From positions 25,083 to 89,082 of the forward strand of contig JAFQUQ010000054.1 of NCBI GenBank assembly GCA_017408395.1: DNA of 64,000 bases. The letters run 5' to 3'. The position numbers and the translations under genes were made by a program. How positions within the stretch are numbered: position 1 is the stretch's first letter; each line of letters opens with the position of its first letter. Below, one piece after another: positions 27,701 through 35,570 of this stretch. The stretch comes from Oscillospiraceae bacterium. GTDB lineage: Bacteria; Bacillota; Clostridia; Oscillospirales; Ruminococcaceae. A model generated the notes under the pieces. The model was given only the letters and a program-made list of their open reading frames with translations, ran no database searches and was not told the origin of the DNA.

Positions 27701-30700
27701 TGAACAGGACCGTTTTCATCTTCTATACAAGCATTGGTTGTGATTTCAAGTGTAACATCCTTTGCAACGGAAACGTCAATAAGGTTTGTCTTGTTGCTTG
27801 CGGAAATTCCAACATCAAGTGTTGTGTTTACAGGGATGATAAGCTTTGTGCCTGTGAATGTGAGTGAGCCGTCAGCGTCTTCTGCTGTACCCTCTGTGAA
27901 TGTAAGGGATTTTGCTGTCTTTGGAAGAGCAAACTTTGCGTCGAGGGTAATAGGTGCGTTTACTTCAATGATGTAATCAGCAGTGCTGTCTGTGATTTCA
28001 GCAAAGAGTAACTCAAAGTTAGGATAGCTGCCGACCTTTGTTGAATCGGAAGCTTCTGTGCCCTTGTAAAGTGTAAGAGCAGTGCCGTCCTCTGCCTTGA
28101 TTTCCTTTGTCTTTGGATAGTAGTATGCTGTGAGCGGCTTGTTATCTTCTGTTGAGTTTGAAATTTCAACATTATCGGCAATGTCGTTCTTGGAATAAAG
28201 AACCGTTGTGCCGCTTGCGAGTTCAGCTAATTCAGTTTCGCCCAAAACTACAACATCGATTGTCGGAGTTGATATATATTTACCTAAACCAACAACATTG
28301 TCAATTGTTACCTTAGGAAGAACGCCGTTTTCTTCAACAAGACCAATTGAAGAACCATCGACAACGTCTGTAATAGCAGCAGTTGCCTTAGTGCCATTGA
28401 TTTTGAGCTGACCGTTAAACGTTGCAATGCCTGTTGCCTTGCCGCCGTTTACAGTTATGTTACCAAGAACTTCTCCAAATGTAGCAATGTTGTTTACTTT
28501 TACACTTGCACCACCACTTGCAAAGCTGGATGTCTTTGTACCAGTAATCTTATTGATAAACTGAACAGGTTCTTCATATGCTTTAGGTATTTGCGTCAGA
28601 ATAAGAATCTTATCCTTAGCAACTGTGATGTCGATAAGGTTATTTTTGCTGTTGCTTACTGCGATTTCAGTCTGGAACACTGTATCAACAGGAATAACAA
28701 GCTTTGTGCCTGTGAATGTGAGCTTGCCGTCACCAACGAAGTTTAAGTCATAAGCTGTCTTTGGAAGAGCAAACTTTGTATCGAATTCGTACTCCTTGTT
28801 TACTTTGATCATATATTTGCCGTCTTCGATAAGTTCTGCGATTTCTTCCCACGTATCAGCAAAGCCGAGATCTACCATACCTTCTTCGGTATCTTCATAG
28901 AGCTCAAATACATATGTAGCAAATTCAACTACGATATATACATCTGCGGCAGGCATTTTGAATGAATATTTGCCGTCCTCGCCCTTTGTCGGGGTGATAG
29001 TTTCCTCAACGCCGTTCTTAGTGTAAGTAACCTTAACATCCTTGATAACATAGTTGTATTCACTTGTATCAGGTTTAGCTGTAAATGTTACAGTTTCGCC
29101 GATGATAGCCTTTGTCTTGTCACGTGTAACCATACCGCCTTCATAACCTTCAGAAGCCTTTACACTATATTCAATAGCCTTGAATGTTACTGTGATTACT
29201 ACGTTATAAGCAGGCATTTCAAATGAATAATTGCCTTCTTCATCAGGAGTAAGTGTAATTACCGTATCCTCTGCTGCATCATATACAAGATAAGAATACT
29301 TGACCTCAGTAATTTCATAGCCCTCATCAGGTACAGCTGTAAATGTTACAGTATCCTGATAGTTAGCTGTTTCCTTATCAGCAGTAACCGTACCGTTTCC
29401 AGCCTTTACGGTTTCAATTGTGTAATTAACAGCCTTGATTTCAGCTGTGATTATAACGTCAGCGGCAGGCATTGTAAAGGAGTAATTTCCGTTTTCGCCT
29501 TCAAGCTCTTCGCTGATTGCACTGCATCCCAGGAAATAGGAAATGCTTACCTTGCTTATTTCATAGCCAATATCAGGTACAGCTGTAAATTCAACAGTAT
29601 CCCCCTCCTTAGCGGAGCCTGAAACTGTTACTGTACCGTGTTCTGTTTCTGCAGCATCAATAAGATAAGAGCCGACAGGCTTGAATACAGCCTTGATTTC
29701 AACATCCTCGGCAGACATTGTGAAGTAATAATTTACTTGTATGCCGTCAGGGGTCTCGGTTTCCTGGCTTTCAATTTCAATGTCGCCCTTGACAATTCTC
29801 CATTCAGCCAATTCGTAATCCTCGGAAGCAGGTTCTGAATAGATATTAACTTTATCGCCAATCTGAGCTGTTTCAACGCTTGCAGAAGCAGTACCCATTG
29901 TTTCATCATTGGATGTAACTGTTACGTTATAGTCTTCCTTAACAAATTCAGCTGTGATTGTTACATCAGCATCTGGCATAGAGAAGTAATAATAACCACC
30001 TGAATCATACCTGTTTAAATTAGCTTTATATGTTTCGCCATCTTTTACATAAGAATAACATAAACCGCTAAGCTTATAACCTTTATCAGGATTAGCCGTT
30101 ACATCAGAATCATAAATGTACATGTAAATGTAACTATAATCGGCCGCTTTAGCTTCTTCAGGGAGGTTTGCGATTGTAATTGAACCGTTTTCGCTTTCGC
30201 CAACTTTGATTGAGTACAAAGGAATAAATTCCGCTGTGATTGTTACATCAGCGGCTGGCATAGTGAAGTAATAATCTCCATCACAACCTTCATTAGCTGT
30301 AACTACAATCACTTCGCCGTCTTCAGCGGTAAAAGAAATATTTAAACCGTCAAACACATAGCCTTTATCAGGATTAGCCGTTATATCGGGTTTATAGATG
30401 AAAATTCTATCGTCCGCTTTAGCTTTTGCAGGGAGGTTTGCGATTGTAATTGAACCGTTTTCGCTTTCGCCGACTTTGATTGAGTACAAAGGAACAAATT
30501 CCGCTGTGATTGTTACATCTGCAGCCGGCATAGTGAAGTAATAATAACCAACATAATCAGGCTCGTTTAATTTCTCTTTATATGCTTCGCCGTCTTTTTC
30601 ATAAGAATAATATAAACCGTCAAGCATATAGCCTTCATCAGGATCAGCCGTTACATCGGATTTATTAATTTGAATTTCATCGCCCTCTTTAGCTTTTGCA

Positions 30701-32466
30701 GGGAGGTTTGCGATTGTAATTGAACCGTTTTCGATTTCGCCAATTGTGATTGAGTACGCAGGAACAAATTCCGCTGTGATTGTTACATCTGCGGCTGGCA
30801 TATACATGCCATATTCATATGATTCAATATCAAAATTGTAATTCAAAGATACTGGAGCTTTAACCACTTCTCCGTTTTCATCGGTATAAGAATAATATAA
30901 ATCGCCAAGCGCATAGCCTTCATCAGGATCAGCCGTTACATCGGATTCATTAACGCAAATATAATCTCCCGCTTTAGCTTTTGCAGGGAGGTTTGCGATT
31001 GTAATTGAACCGTTTTCGCTTTCGCCGACTTTGATATTGTAATCAATAGCTTCAAACACAGCTTCGATGTTAACATTCTTTTCAGGCATTGCAAAATAAT
31101 GTGTGATTGATGGACCATTGCCTGTCGGTTCTGCTCCTTCTAGTGCATTAACAGTAACATCGTCGCTTCTCCACTCAACGAATTTATAACCGGAACCACT
31201 GCTGCAACCAAGACCAACATTTGAATTTGCTTCAGCTTCGGTGACTGTAGCGCTGTTAATCGTTGCCCAAGCTTCGCCCGCACCCTCAGGAGTGATGGTG
31301 AGGTTTATGCCATACTTTATAGCAGTGTATGTTACGGAGATTGTTACATCATAAGCAGGCATTTCAAATGAATAGCTGCCGTCTTCATCGGAAGTAAGTG
31401 TTATTACTGTTTCCTCTTCTGCAGCATTCTCAAGATAAGAATATTTAACCTCACCGATTCCATAACCGCTATTAGGTGTAACTGTAAATTTTACAGTATC
31501 GCCCACATTAGCTGTTGTAATATCGCCGTCAATTTCGACTGTGCCGTTTCCATTTCCTGCAACTATAATTCTGTAATCAATAGCTTCAAACACAGCTTCG
31601 ATGTTAACATTCTTTTCAGGCATTGCAAAATAATGTGTGAATGATGGACCACCGTCTGTCGGATCTACTTCTTGTGTATTAACAGTAACATCGTCGCTTC
31701 TCCACTCAACGAATTTATAACCGGAACCATTGCTGTAACCAAGACCAACCTTTGAATTTGCTTCAGCTTCGGTGACTGTATCGCCGTCAAACGCTGCCCA
31801 GGCTTCGCCCGCACCCTCAGGAGTGATGGTGAGGTTTATGCTGTACGCATCGGAAGTTTCCGCTGTGAATACAGCAGAAACAGTTGCAGCTTCATTAACA
31901 GTGATTGTTGTTGAAGTATCTGCCGCACCTTCTTCATCATTAATAACCCAATTTGCAAAAACGAAGCCATCATCAGGTGAAGCTGTGAGCGTGATTTCTG
32001 TGCCATCTTCAACCTCTGCACTGCCGTTTTCAGCAATTGCAGTATCTCCATAAGCAGCAGTAATTATACCGCCCTCAACTGATGCAACCCTTACTGTGTA
32101 AACTTCGGTCTGTTCTTCACAAAGAGAACAAGTACCTATCAGTGTGTTTTCATCGTGAGCGTCACCGCTTACAAGCGTACAGCCCGTACCCTTGCATACA
32201 AGCTGGTGCTGTGTACCGTTTACTACTGTCCACTGATAATCGGCAGTATGGCTTTCGCCTTCGGTATAATCACAGCCGTCACCATTACAAGCAAGCTGGT
32301 GGTTTGTATCGGTTTCTGTCCACACTACTGTACCTGCACCTGGGCAGTCGGCGTGAGCTTCATCAACAGCCGCACTTGCAGGAATGAGCATTACAGTTGA
32401 AGTCAGGGACAAGCCGACCGCTGTAATAAAGCTGACTAATCTTTTAGCCAGACTCTTTTTCTTCAT
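24778..32466 (-). CDS. giant secreted multi-repeat protein B (2562 residues)
   Basis: A paralogue of protein A with almost the same signal peptide (MKKKSLAKRLVSFITAVGLS); GGAGGAA precedes the ATG. Residues 35-105 hold a Cys/His repeat (HQLACNGDGC, HQLVCKGTGC, CSLC). About 15 InlB-B-like repeats run from roughly 107 to 1180. Five solenoid-like modules of about 270 residues fill the rest, with the shared motifs FALPK.A, SNKTNLIDISVAKD, FINKITGTKTS and VNGGKATGI. The end (LNAEAHPN...GKLIVKT) matches the end of A. It lacks the beta-sandwich modules found in A. It is probably an exported surface protein; no wall anchor is visible. Confidence 0.85.
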   Translation of the reverse strand: MKKKSLAKRLVSFITAVGLSLTSTVMLIPASAAVDEAHADCPGAGTVVWTETDTNHQLACNGDGCDYTEGESHTADYQWTVVNGTQHQLVCKGTGCTLVSGDAHDENTLIGTCSLCEEQTEVYTVRVASVEGGIITAAYGDTAIAENGSAEVEDGTEITLTASPDDGFVFANWVINDEEGAADTSTTITVNEAATVSAVFTAETSDAYSINLTITPEGAGEAWAAFDGDTVTEAEANSKVGLGYSNGSGYKFVEWRSDDVTVNTQEVDPTDGGPSFTHYFAMPEKNVNIEAVFEAIDYRIIVAGNGNGTVEIDGDITTANVGDTVKFTVTPNSGYGIGEVKYSYLENAAEEETVITLTSDEDGSYSFEMPAYDVTISVTYTAIKYGINLTITPEGAGEAWATINSATVTEAEANSNVGLGCSSGSGYKFVEWRSDDVTVNALEGAEPTGNGPSITHYFAMPEKNVNIEAVFEAIDYNIKVGESENGSITIANLPAKAKAGDYICVNESDVTADPDEGYALGDLYYSYTDENGEVVKAPVSLNYNFDIESYEYGMYMPAADVTITAEFVPAYSITIGEIENGSITIANLPAKAKEGDEIQINKSDVTADPDEGYMLDGLYYSYEKDGEAYKEKLNEPDYVGYYYFTMPAADVTITAEFVPLYSIKVGESENGSITIANLPAKAKADDRIFIYKPDITANPDKGYVFDGLNISFTAEDGEVIVVTANEGCDGDYYFTMPAADVTITAEFIPLYSIKVGESENGSITIANLPEEAKAADYSYIYMYIYDSDVTANPDKGYKLSGLCYSYVKDGETYKANLNRYDSGGYYYFSMPDADVTITAEFVKEDYNVTVTSNDETMGTASASVETAQIGDKVNIYSEPASEDYELAEWRIVKGDIEIESQETETPDGIQVNYYFTMSAEDVEIKAVFKPVGSYLIDAAETEHGTVTVSGSAKEGDTVEFTAVPDIGYEISKVSISYFLGCSAISEELEGENGNYSFTMPAADVIITAEIKAVNYTIETVKAGNGTVTADKETANYQDTVTFTAVPDEGYEITEVKYSYLVYDAAEDTVITLTPDEEGNYSFEMPAYNVVITVTFKAIEYSVKASEGYEGGMVTRDKTKAIIGETVTFTAKPDTSEYNYVIKDVKVTYTKNGVEETITPTKGEDGKYSFKMPAADVYIVVEFATYVFELYEDTEEGMVDLGFADTWEEIAELIEDGKYMIKVNKEYEFDTKFALPKTAYDLNFVGDGKLTFTGTKLVIPVDTVFQTEIAVSNSKNNLIDITVAKDKILILTQIPKAYEEPVQFINKITGTKTSSFASGGASVKVNNIATFGEVLGNITVNGGKATGIATFNGQLKINGTKATAAITDVVDGSSIGLVEENGVLPKVTIDNVVGLGKYISTPTIDVVVLGETELAELASGTTVLYSKNDIADNVEISNSTEDNKPLTAYYYPKTKEIKAEDGTALTLYKGTEASDSTKVGSYPNFELLFAEITDSTADYIIEVNAPITLDAKFALPKTAKSLTFTEGTAEDADGSLTFTGTKLIIPVNTTLDVGISASNKTNLIDVSVAKDVTLEITTNACIEDENGPVQFINKITGTKTSKLISGDVTVNNIATFEVISGVVMVNGGKVTGITNFVGQLVINGAKATVAITNVAGGSIIGLFEENGVLPKVTIDNVVGSGYETSTPTITVIVLGETGFAELSSGTTVLYSKNDIAENVKITNTTSDGEELTAYYYPKTKEIKAENGFALTLYKGVEEEEKELVGSYKNFDELFAEITDSTVDYTIEVNTDITLGTNFAFPKKAKSIVLKGVAVEQEYPALIHTSTKLVIPYNVFFDGIDNVVSNKNNLIDISVAKGATFGCGERGQFINPDGEVSINKITGTKTSHISGFVSANNISTFDTIEGIIGVIGKATGINKFGGWLIVSPEATVDITEIANNSMIGLASKNGVIPKVTLGEIGEPVERGITTVSVDIFDYETNEPVEIASGTPILYSKKANPDFTDKITIENNGGEMKAYAYGKTIKAEYADAVKVQIWNAETEEYIDFGDVTYSSFEAAVAAIDAERNSEVDYVITLNRDVTVEKFALPKYAKSVEITSNAETGRLCTINVGKATSITANTSLGLYEINFVTTGKSLTLNAKKNLNAYSVGGNVTAIKGSAKYTFTCMTDPEFTPDITGFGTVKAEYTFRTGKVFNVNKLVLNNCIFEISNVTTKASVKAIEVLNSGAIEYKEGAKTALTFTGKDEDFIGPLEIRGAVANGQTVLISDKVDVNKLTDCIIDPDFEIEYEFKRFGKEIRYMGKVLSVKSEVGNEFSNEYEKYSTWDDIVNAIETVNNAEAVYTIELLDNYNANGAIKFPKAGTYKQVFVMSENVEEREMYNFNFTGNLTLTSQAFFDFVNLGAVKNGEPAKYTIKGKDYLQIEDCNTGLLTSITGDCVSLRDDEVAITADKVKATDVLYLDGDIKVIGGVTAKELHICGNTNLVMNQGSKFTVTDKVKVYEDDYQLAVTILDKKTGEPASLNEGYVIGSVKGEDAENIVLNAEAHPNLMIENVNGKLIVKTALNDQ
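30161..31000 (-). repeat. tandem repeats of about 270 bases inside giant gene B
   Basis: The string GGGAGGTTTGCGATTGTAAT recurs at 30161, 30431, 30701 and 30986, that is at steps of 270, 270 and 285 bases. Flanking sequence is also nearly unchanged. Each unit encodes one InlB-B-like repeat containing GESENGSITIANLP. The identity at DNA level shows recent amplification or continuing conversion. Confidence 0.9.
31051..31640 (-). repeat. second long internal repeat in giant gene B
   Basis: A stretch beginning TTCAAACACAGCTTCGATGT at 31051 returns at 31585, 534 bases on, and the following stretch through the string CTCCACTCAACGAATTTATA is also shared. Each copy encodes a repeat with MPEKNVNIEAVFEAIDY preceded by a glycine-rich, tryptophan-containing module. 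Confidence 0.85.
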
Positions 32467-32601
32467 AGTAAATTCCTCCGTTTTCTGTTATTTCACAAGG
32501 CATATAACGCAGAATGTGCTTAAACTGTCTCCGCCGCACCGCTGACCTGTACAATTCGGAGCAGATCGGACATATTTCTGCGTTTATACGCACTTATGCT
32601 T
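32467..32601 (-). promoter_or_regulatory. structured 5' leader of giant gene B
   Basis: A leader of about 135 bases, homologous to that of gene A. A nine-pair outer helix joins 32506-32514 and 32576-32584 (AACGCAGAA with TTCTGCGTT). An inner helix joins CTCCG (32529-32533) and CGGAG (32557-32561). The loop sequence ACCGCTGACC (32538-32547 on the plus strand) is identical in both leaders. Paired positions change in step between A and B, for example C-G pairs here against U-A or U-G pairs there. Confidence 0.6.
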
Positions 32602-32607
32602 ATACTG

Positions 32608-32636
32608 ATTATACCATTTGCGTCTCTTCGTGTCAA
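32608..32636 (-). promoter_or_regulatory. promoter of giant gene B
   Basis: On the minus strand TTGACA (32631-32636) and TATAAT (32608-32613) are perfect hexamers separated by 17 bases. The start point is near 32601, at the beginning of the leader it shares with gene A. Confidence 0.85.
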
Positions 32637-32707
32637 TGTTTTTTTAAATAAAAGTTGCCCGAAATTCAAAAGTTTATTTATCAATCGTTCATAAACTGGA
32701 TAAAAAT

Positions 32708-32856
32708 AGAACCACCGCCTATGATTGTGTAAGCACATCATCAAAGACGGTGGTTCGTTGTATATAGGGGTCAGATTAACCGAAATATCTGTCTAAGAGA
32801 CCCTTGAAGCCGCAGCCGTGTCTTGCTTCGTCCTTTGCCATTTCGTGAACGGTGTC
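32708..32856. repeat. left direct repeat (attL) of the integrative element
   Basis: These 149 bases match 40066-40214 at all but two positions, both in a terminator loop. The repeat contains the rubrerythrin terminator and the last 27 codons of rubrerythrin including the stop. Identity ends at ...GGTGTC, after which this side continues with element DNA toward the integrase and the other side continues with the intact rubrerythrin gene. This is the expected outcome of site-specific integration into the 3' end of a gene. Confidence 0.93.
32776..32856 (-). pseudogene. 3' fragment of rubrerythrin left behind by integration
   Basis: The fragment encodes only the last 26 residues (ending [11 protein letters not shown]) and has no start or promoter. 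It is the chromosomal remnant of the rubrerythrin 3' end, separated from the gene by the element. Its terminator remains at about 32710-32755. Confidence 0.88.
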
Positions 32857-32997
32857 TGTACTGTACACGAGAGCAAAAGCCTTGAACAGCTGTTGTTTAC
32901 GGCATTGATTATAACATCTTTGATACATCTTTTGTAAACTATCTTACAAATTGGAATATGTTTTTCACAACTATATTACAATTTTGAGGTGTTTTTT
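32857..32997. promoter_or_regulatory. left end of element with candidate integrase arm sites
   Basis: No gene lies between the repeat and the integrase. The segment has TTACAA motifs at 32944-32949 and 32976-32981 and an inverted copy TTGTAA at 32932-32937. The same motif clusters at the right end (39897-40012). Short repeats flanking the core are typical arm-type binding sites of tyrosine recombinases. I see no clear integrase promoter. Confidence 0.5.
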
Positions 32998-34209
32998 ATG
33001 GCAAAAGAGCAGAACGGTTTATTTCAGAACAGCGATAAAACCTGGGGATACAGGTTTACAGCATTAATTGACGGAAAACGTATTTCAAAACGCAGAACGA
33101 CAGATGAAAACGGAAACAAGTTTACTACAAGAAAAGCCGCCGCTAAAGCAAGAGATAAAGCAATTGCACAGGCTCACATTGAAGTAAAGCAAAAGCAGCC
33201 AATCAGCCGCCGTACTATGAAAGATGTTTATGAGGAATACTGTCAGCACGGCAGGACAGGAAAAGCGTTTCAGACTATCAGAAAACAGGACAGCTTATGG
33301 AACAATCATCTGTGTGAGCGTTTCGGCAAAAGATACGTTGATGATATAAGTGCAGCGGAAATCGTTGATTATCTTTCGGAACTTTATTATAATGACGGAT
33401 ATTCTTTTCAGTACACGGAAAGCTTTTTAAAGATGTTCTATCTTATTTTCGGGCAGGCTTACTCACGAAACTATCTTGATGTTGATACTTACAATAAGCT
33501 TTGCGTAAACAAAAGCACAAAAATTCATATGCCTAAAATAAAGGCAGAAGATGATACGGAAATTGTTGCGTTCAGCCGTGAAGAACTTTCCCTGTTAGAC
33601 GATTATTTCAAGGGAACAAATGCGGAAACCGCTTATCTTTTAGGGCGGTACTGCGGCTTGCGTATCAATGAATGTTTCGGTCTTAAATGGTCTAACGTTG
33701 ACATTGGAGCAGGTACTATTTTTATTGACAGGCAAATGCAATATCAAGACGGTTTGATTAAGCTTGTTGCACCAAAGACACACAATTCAAAAAGAACATT
33801 ATATATGAACAGCGTGCTTAAAGAGCATTTTAAAATGCTTGCTGAAAAAAGACAGGCTGACATTGAAGCTTTTGCGGATTTGCGGCAACAGAATCAGCGT
33901 ATTATTGAAGATTTGGATGGAAAGAAAATTCCGTCAACGGAACTTGTAAATTGTCTTTATGATGGGAAAATTCAAACTGTAAATTCTATGAAATACCCAA
34001 CAAGAGAAATAAAGAAACAGTTTAATATTGATTTCAAATATCATTATCTGCGGCACACTTACGGCACGTTAATGGCGGAAATGAACACACCTGCTCACCT
34101 GCTCTGCAATCAGATGGGACACGGCAACATACACGTTACTCAACGTTATTATATAGCCATTTCAAAAACAGGTATTGATATGTTACAGAATAATATAGAT
34201 AAGTTATAA
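32998..34209 (+). CDS. int: tyrosine recombinase (integrase)
   Basis: A 403-residue phage-type integrase. The ATG at 32998 is preferred over GTG 32989 because GAGG lies about 9 bases ahead. The N-terminus (WGYRFTALIDGKRISKRRT) resembles the AP2-like arm-binding domain, a core-binding SAM-like domain follows, and the catalytic domain carries R in CGLRINE (about 221), HYLRHTYG (about 348-355) and MGHGNIHVTQRYY with the tyrosine near 385. All catalytic residues are present. It sits 141 bases inside the left repeat, so it should catalyse insertion and, with a partner, excision. Confidence 0.95.
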   Translation: MAKEQNGLFQNSDKTWGYRFTALIDGKRISKRRTTDENGNKFTTRKAAAKARDKAIAQAHIEVKQKQPISRRTMKDVYEEYCQHGRTGKAFQTIRKQDSLWNNHLCERFGKRYVDDISAAEIVDYLSELYYNDGYSFQYTESFLKMFYLIFGQAYSRNYLDVDTYNKLCVNKSTKIHMPKIKAEDDTEIVAFSREELSLLDDYFKGTNAETAYLLGRYCGLRINECFGLKWSNVDIGAGTIFIDRQMQYQDGLIKLVAPKTHNSKRTLYMNSVLKEHFKMLAEKRQADIEAFADLRQQNQRIIEDLDGKKIPSTELVNCLYDGKIQTVNSMKYPTREIKKQFNIDFKYHYLRHTYGTLMAEMNTPAHLLCNQMGHGNIHVTQRYYIAISKTGIDMLQNNIDKL

Positions 34210-34246
34210 GCACAACAGCCAGAAGCGAAAAACTTCTGGCTGTTTA

Positions 34247-35338
34247 TTATTCGTATGCGCTTCTGATATTATCAAGATATTTCTTGAAATCATTAACAAC
34301 AGGAGCAGGTGAAACAATTCGCGCTCTTTTGCCGAATGTACACAACCACGCGAAAAATGAGGGGCTGACGTTTATTTTTGTTGTAACTGTAAAATGTTCC
34401 TCGTCTGCTCTCTGGTAAATAGCACTCTTTTTGCCGAACTTGTCAACAATAGTATCAAGCAACTGATTTCTGAATCGTAGTGTTACATTTTCGGTCTTGC
34501 CGCCGAACATTGAGAACGTGCGCTGTGAATAGGATTCTATATCTATTGCTTCATAAGCTTCTGCGCCCTCGCGCTTCTCACCCATAAGCCTTACATCTTC
34601 CATTCGGTCAACACGGTATGTTCTCATATCCTGTGAACGTTCATCAAAAGCAAGCAGATAATAATAACCGTCATTTATAAGCAATTTATAGGGACTTACA
34701 ATATATCTTTCGCCGTTTCTGCGTTCAGCATTTTGATTAAGGTTATTGATTGAACATTTCAGATATTTGAAACTCACTTTCTCTGGGGTATGTCCTTTTG
34801 ATTTGTGCATTGCATTGTTAAGGGCGGTGATGTTGTTCAGAACGCTTTTACTGTTGGTTTTTACTCTGTCTGTGACAACAGCTTCATAGTTGATTTCTTT
34901 CGCCTGTGCTTTGCTGACAAGTGCGCTGATAGCTTTAATCAAACGTTTTGTTTGTCCGTCATTCAGAAATTTTGATGAATAGATACATTCCGCCAAAAGT
35001 CTGATATCTGTATAGTCAAACTGGCGCTGTTGTACATAAAATCCTCGTCTGCTCTTGTCATAGACAACGGCTCTGTTTCCCTCATATTCAACAGCTTCTT
35101 CCGCTTCATATATATCACAACCATTTTCAAGTATATACAGAACTTTGTTTATTTCCTCAATATCCTTGTAAATCGCGCGGCGCTCCGCTTCTATACCACA
35201 GGTTTCAGTTAAGTATGCCACTATATCTTCAGCATTAACAACATTTTCTTCGTCTGTATGCTTCAAAAGGTACTGTAAAACAAGATAGGGTTTAAGCCTT
35301 TGGTTTGCTTTTCTTCCGCTGTTTTCCTTTTTTCCCAT
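34247..35338 (-). CDS. WYL-domain transcriptional regulator
   Basis: A 363-residue regulator: an N-terminal winged helix-turn-helix (about 15-80, LKPYLVLQYLLKHTDEENVV, TERRAIYKDIEEI-type), a middle WYL domain (ERYIVSPYKLLINDGYYYLLAFDERSQDMRTYRVDRM, about 205-245) and a C-terminal WCX domain (VTLRFRNQLLDTIVDKFG). WYL domains bind nucleic acid or small ligands and often control defence or mobile-element genes. GGAGTG lies before the ATG. It converges with the integrase gene, 37 bases apart. No defence effector is next to it. Confidence 0.9.
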   Translation of the reverse strand: MGKKENSGRKANQRLKPYLVLQYLLKHTDEENVVNAEDIVAYLTETCGIEAERRAIYKDIEEINKVLYILENGCDIYEAEEAVEYEGNRAVVYDKSRRGFYVQQRQFDYTDIRLLAECIYSSKFLNDGQTKRLIKAISALVSKAQAKEINYEAVVTDRVKTNSKSVLNNITALNNAMHKSKGHTPEKVSFKYLKCSINNLNQNAERRNGERYIVSPYKLLINDGYYYLLAFDERSQDMRTYRVDRMEDVRLMGEKREGAEAYEAIDIESYSQRTFSMFGGKTENVTLRFRNQLLDTIVDKFGKKSAIYQRADEEHFTVTTKINVSPSFFAWLCTFGKRARIVSPAPVVNDFKKYLDNIRSAYE

Positions 35339-35365
35339 TCAAATTCACTCCAGACTTTTTTCTGT

Positions 35366-35395
35366 ATTATATCAAAAATATGAGCAGGTTGTCAA
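35366..35395 (-). promoter_or_regulatory. promoter of the WYL regulator
   Basis: On the minus strand TTGACA (35390-35395) and TATAAT (35366-35371) are separated by 18 bases. The ATG of the WYL gene follows about 20 bases after the expected start point. Confidence 0.75.
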
Positions 35396-35405
35396 TTGTA
35401 ATAAA

Positions 35406-35449
35406 TGATGTGTCGCTTTGCGACACATCAAAAGGGCGGCTTTGCCGCC
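35406..35449. repeat. two perfect hairpins with TTT loops
   Basis: TGATGTGTCGC pairs with GCGACACATCA around TTT (35406-35430), and GGCGGC pairs with GCCGCC around TTT (35435-35449). Neither has a T-run. They lie between the WYL promoter and the terminator at 35470-35501, in a gap of about 230 bases without a gene. Confidence 0.7.
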
Positions 35450-35469
35450 TGTCAGGAGTATAAAAGTTT

Positions 35470-35501
35470 AACCCCATATTCCGCAAATAATATGGGGTTT
35501 T
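35470..35501. terminator. terminator after the SHOCT operon
   Basis: AACCCCATATT pairs perfectly with AATATGGGGTT around an 8-base loop and is followed by TTTT on the plus strand. It lies 70 bases beyond the SHOCT gene stop, on the downstream side for minus-strand transcription. The T-run is better on the plus strand, so the direction is uncertain. Confidence 0.65.
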
Positions 35502-35570
35502 ATGCGTGTGGTCGGATATTTAACATAGTAATATATATAATATTATTGTGTTATGTGTTTGGTGTGAAGA

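Noticed and set aside
30161-31000. Regularly spaced repeats that could suggest a CRISPR array
   Set aside because: The unit is about 270 bases, lies in frame within a coding sequence and encodes protein repeats; there is no short repeat with unique spacers and no cas gene.
32776-32856. A small gene at the left repeat
   Set aside because: It is a truncated copy of the rubrerythrin end with no start codon or ribosome site, fully explained by integration.
34247-35338. WYL gene as the marker of a CBASS, BREX or CRISPR defence system
   Set aside because: No nuclease, cyclase, methylase or other effector lies nearby. WYL regulators are also common in integrative elements without defence genes.
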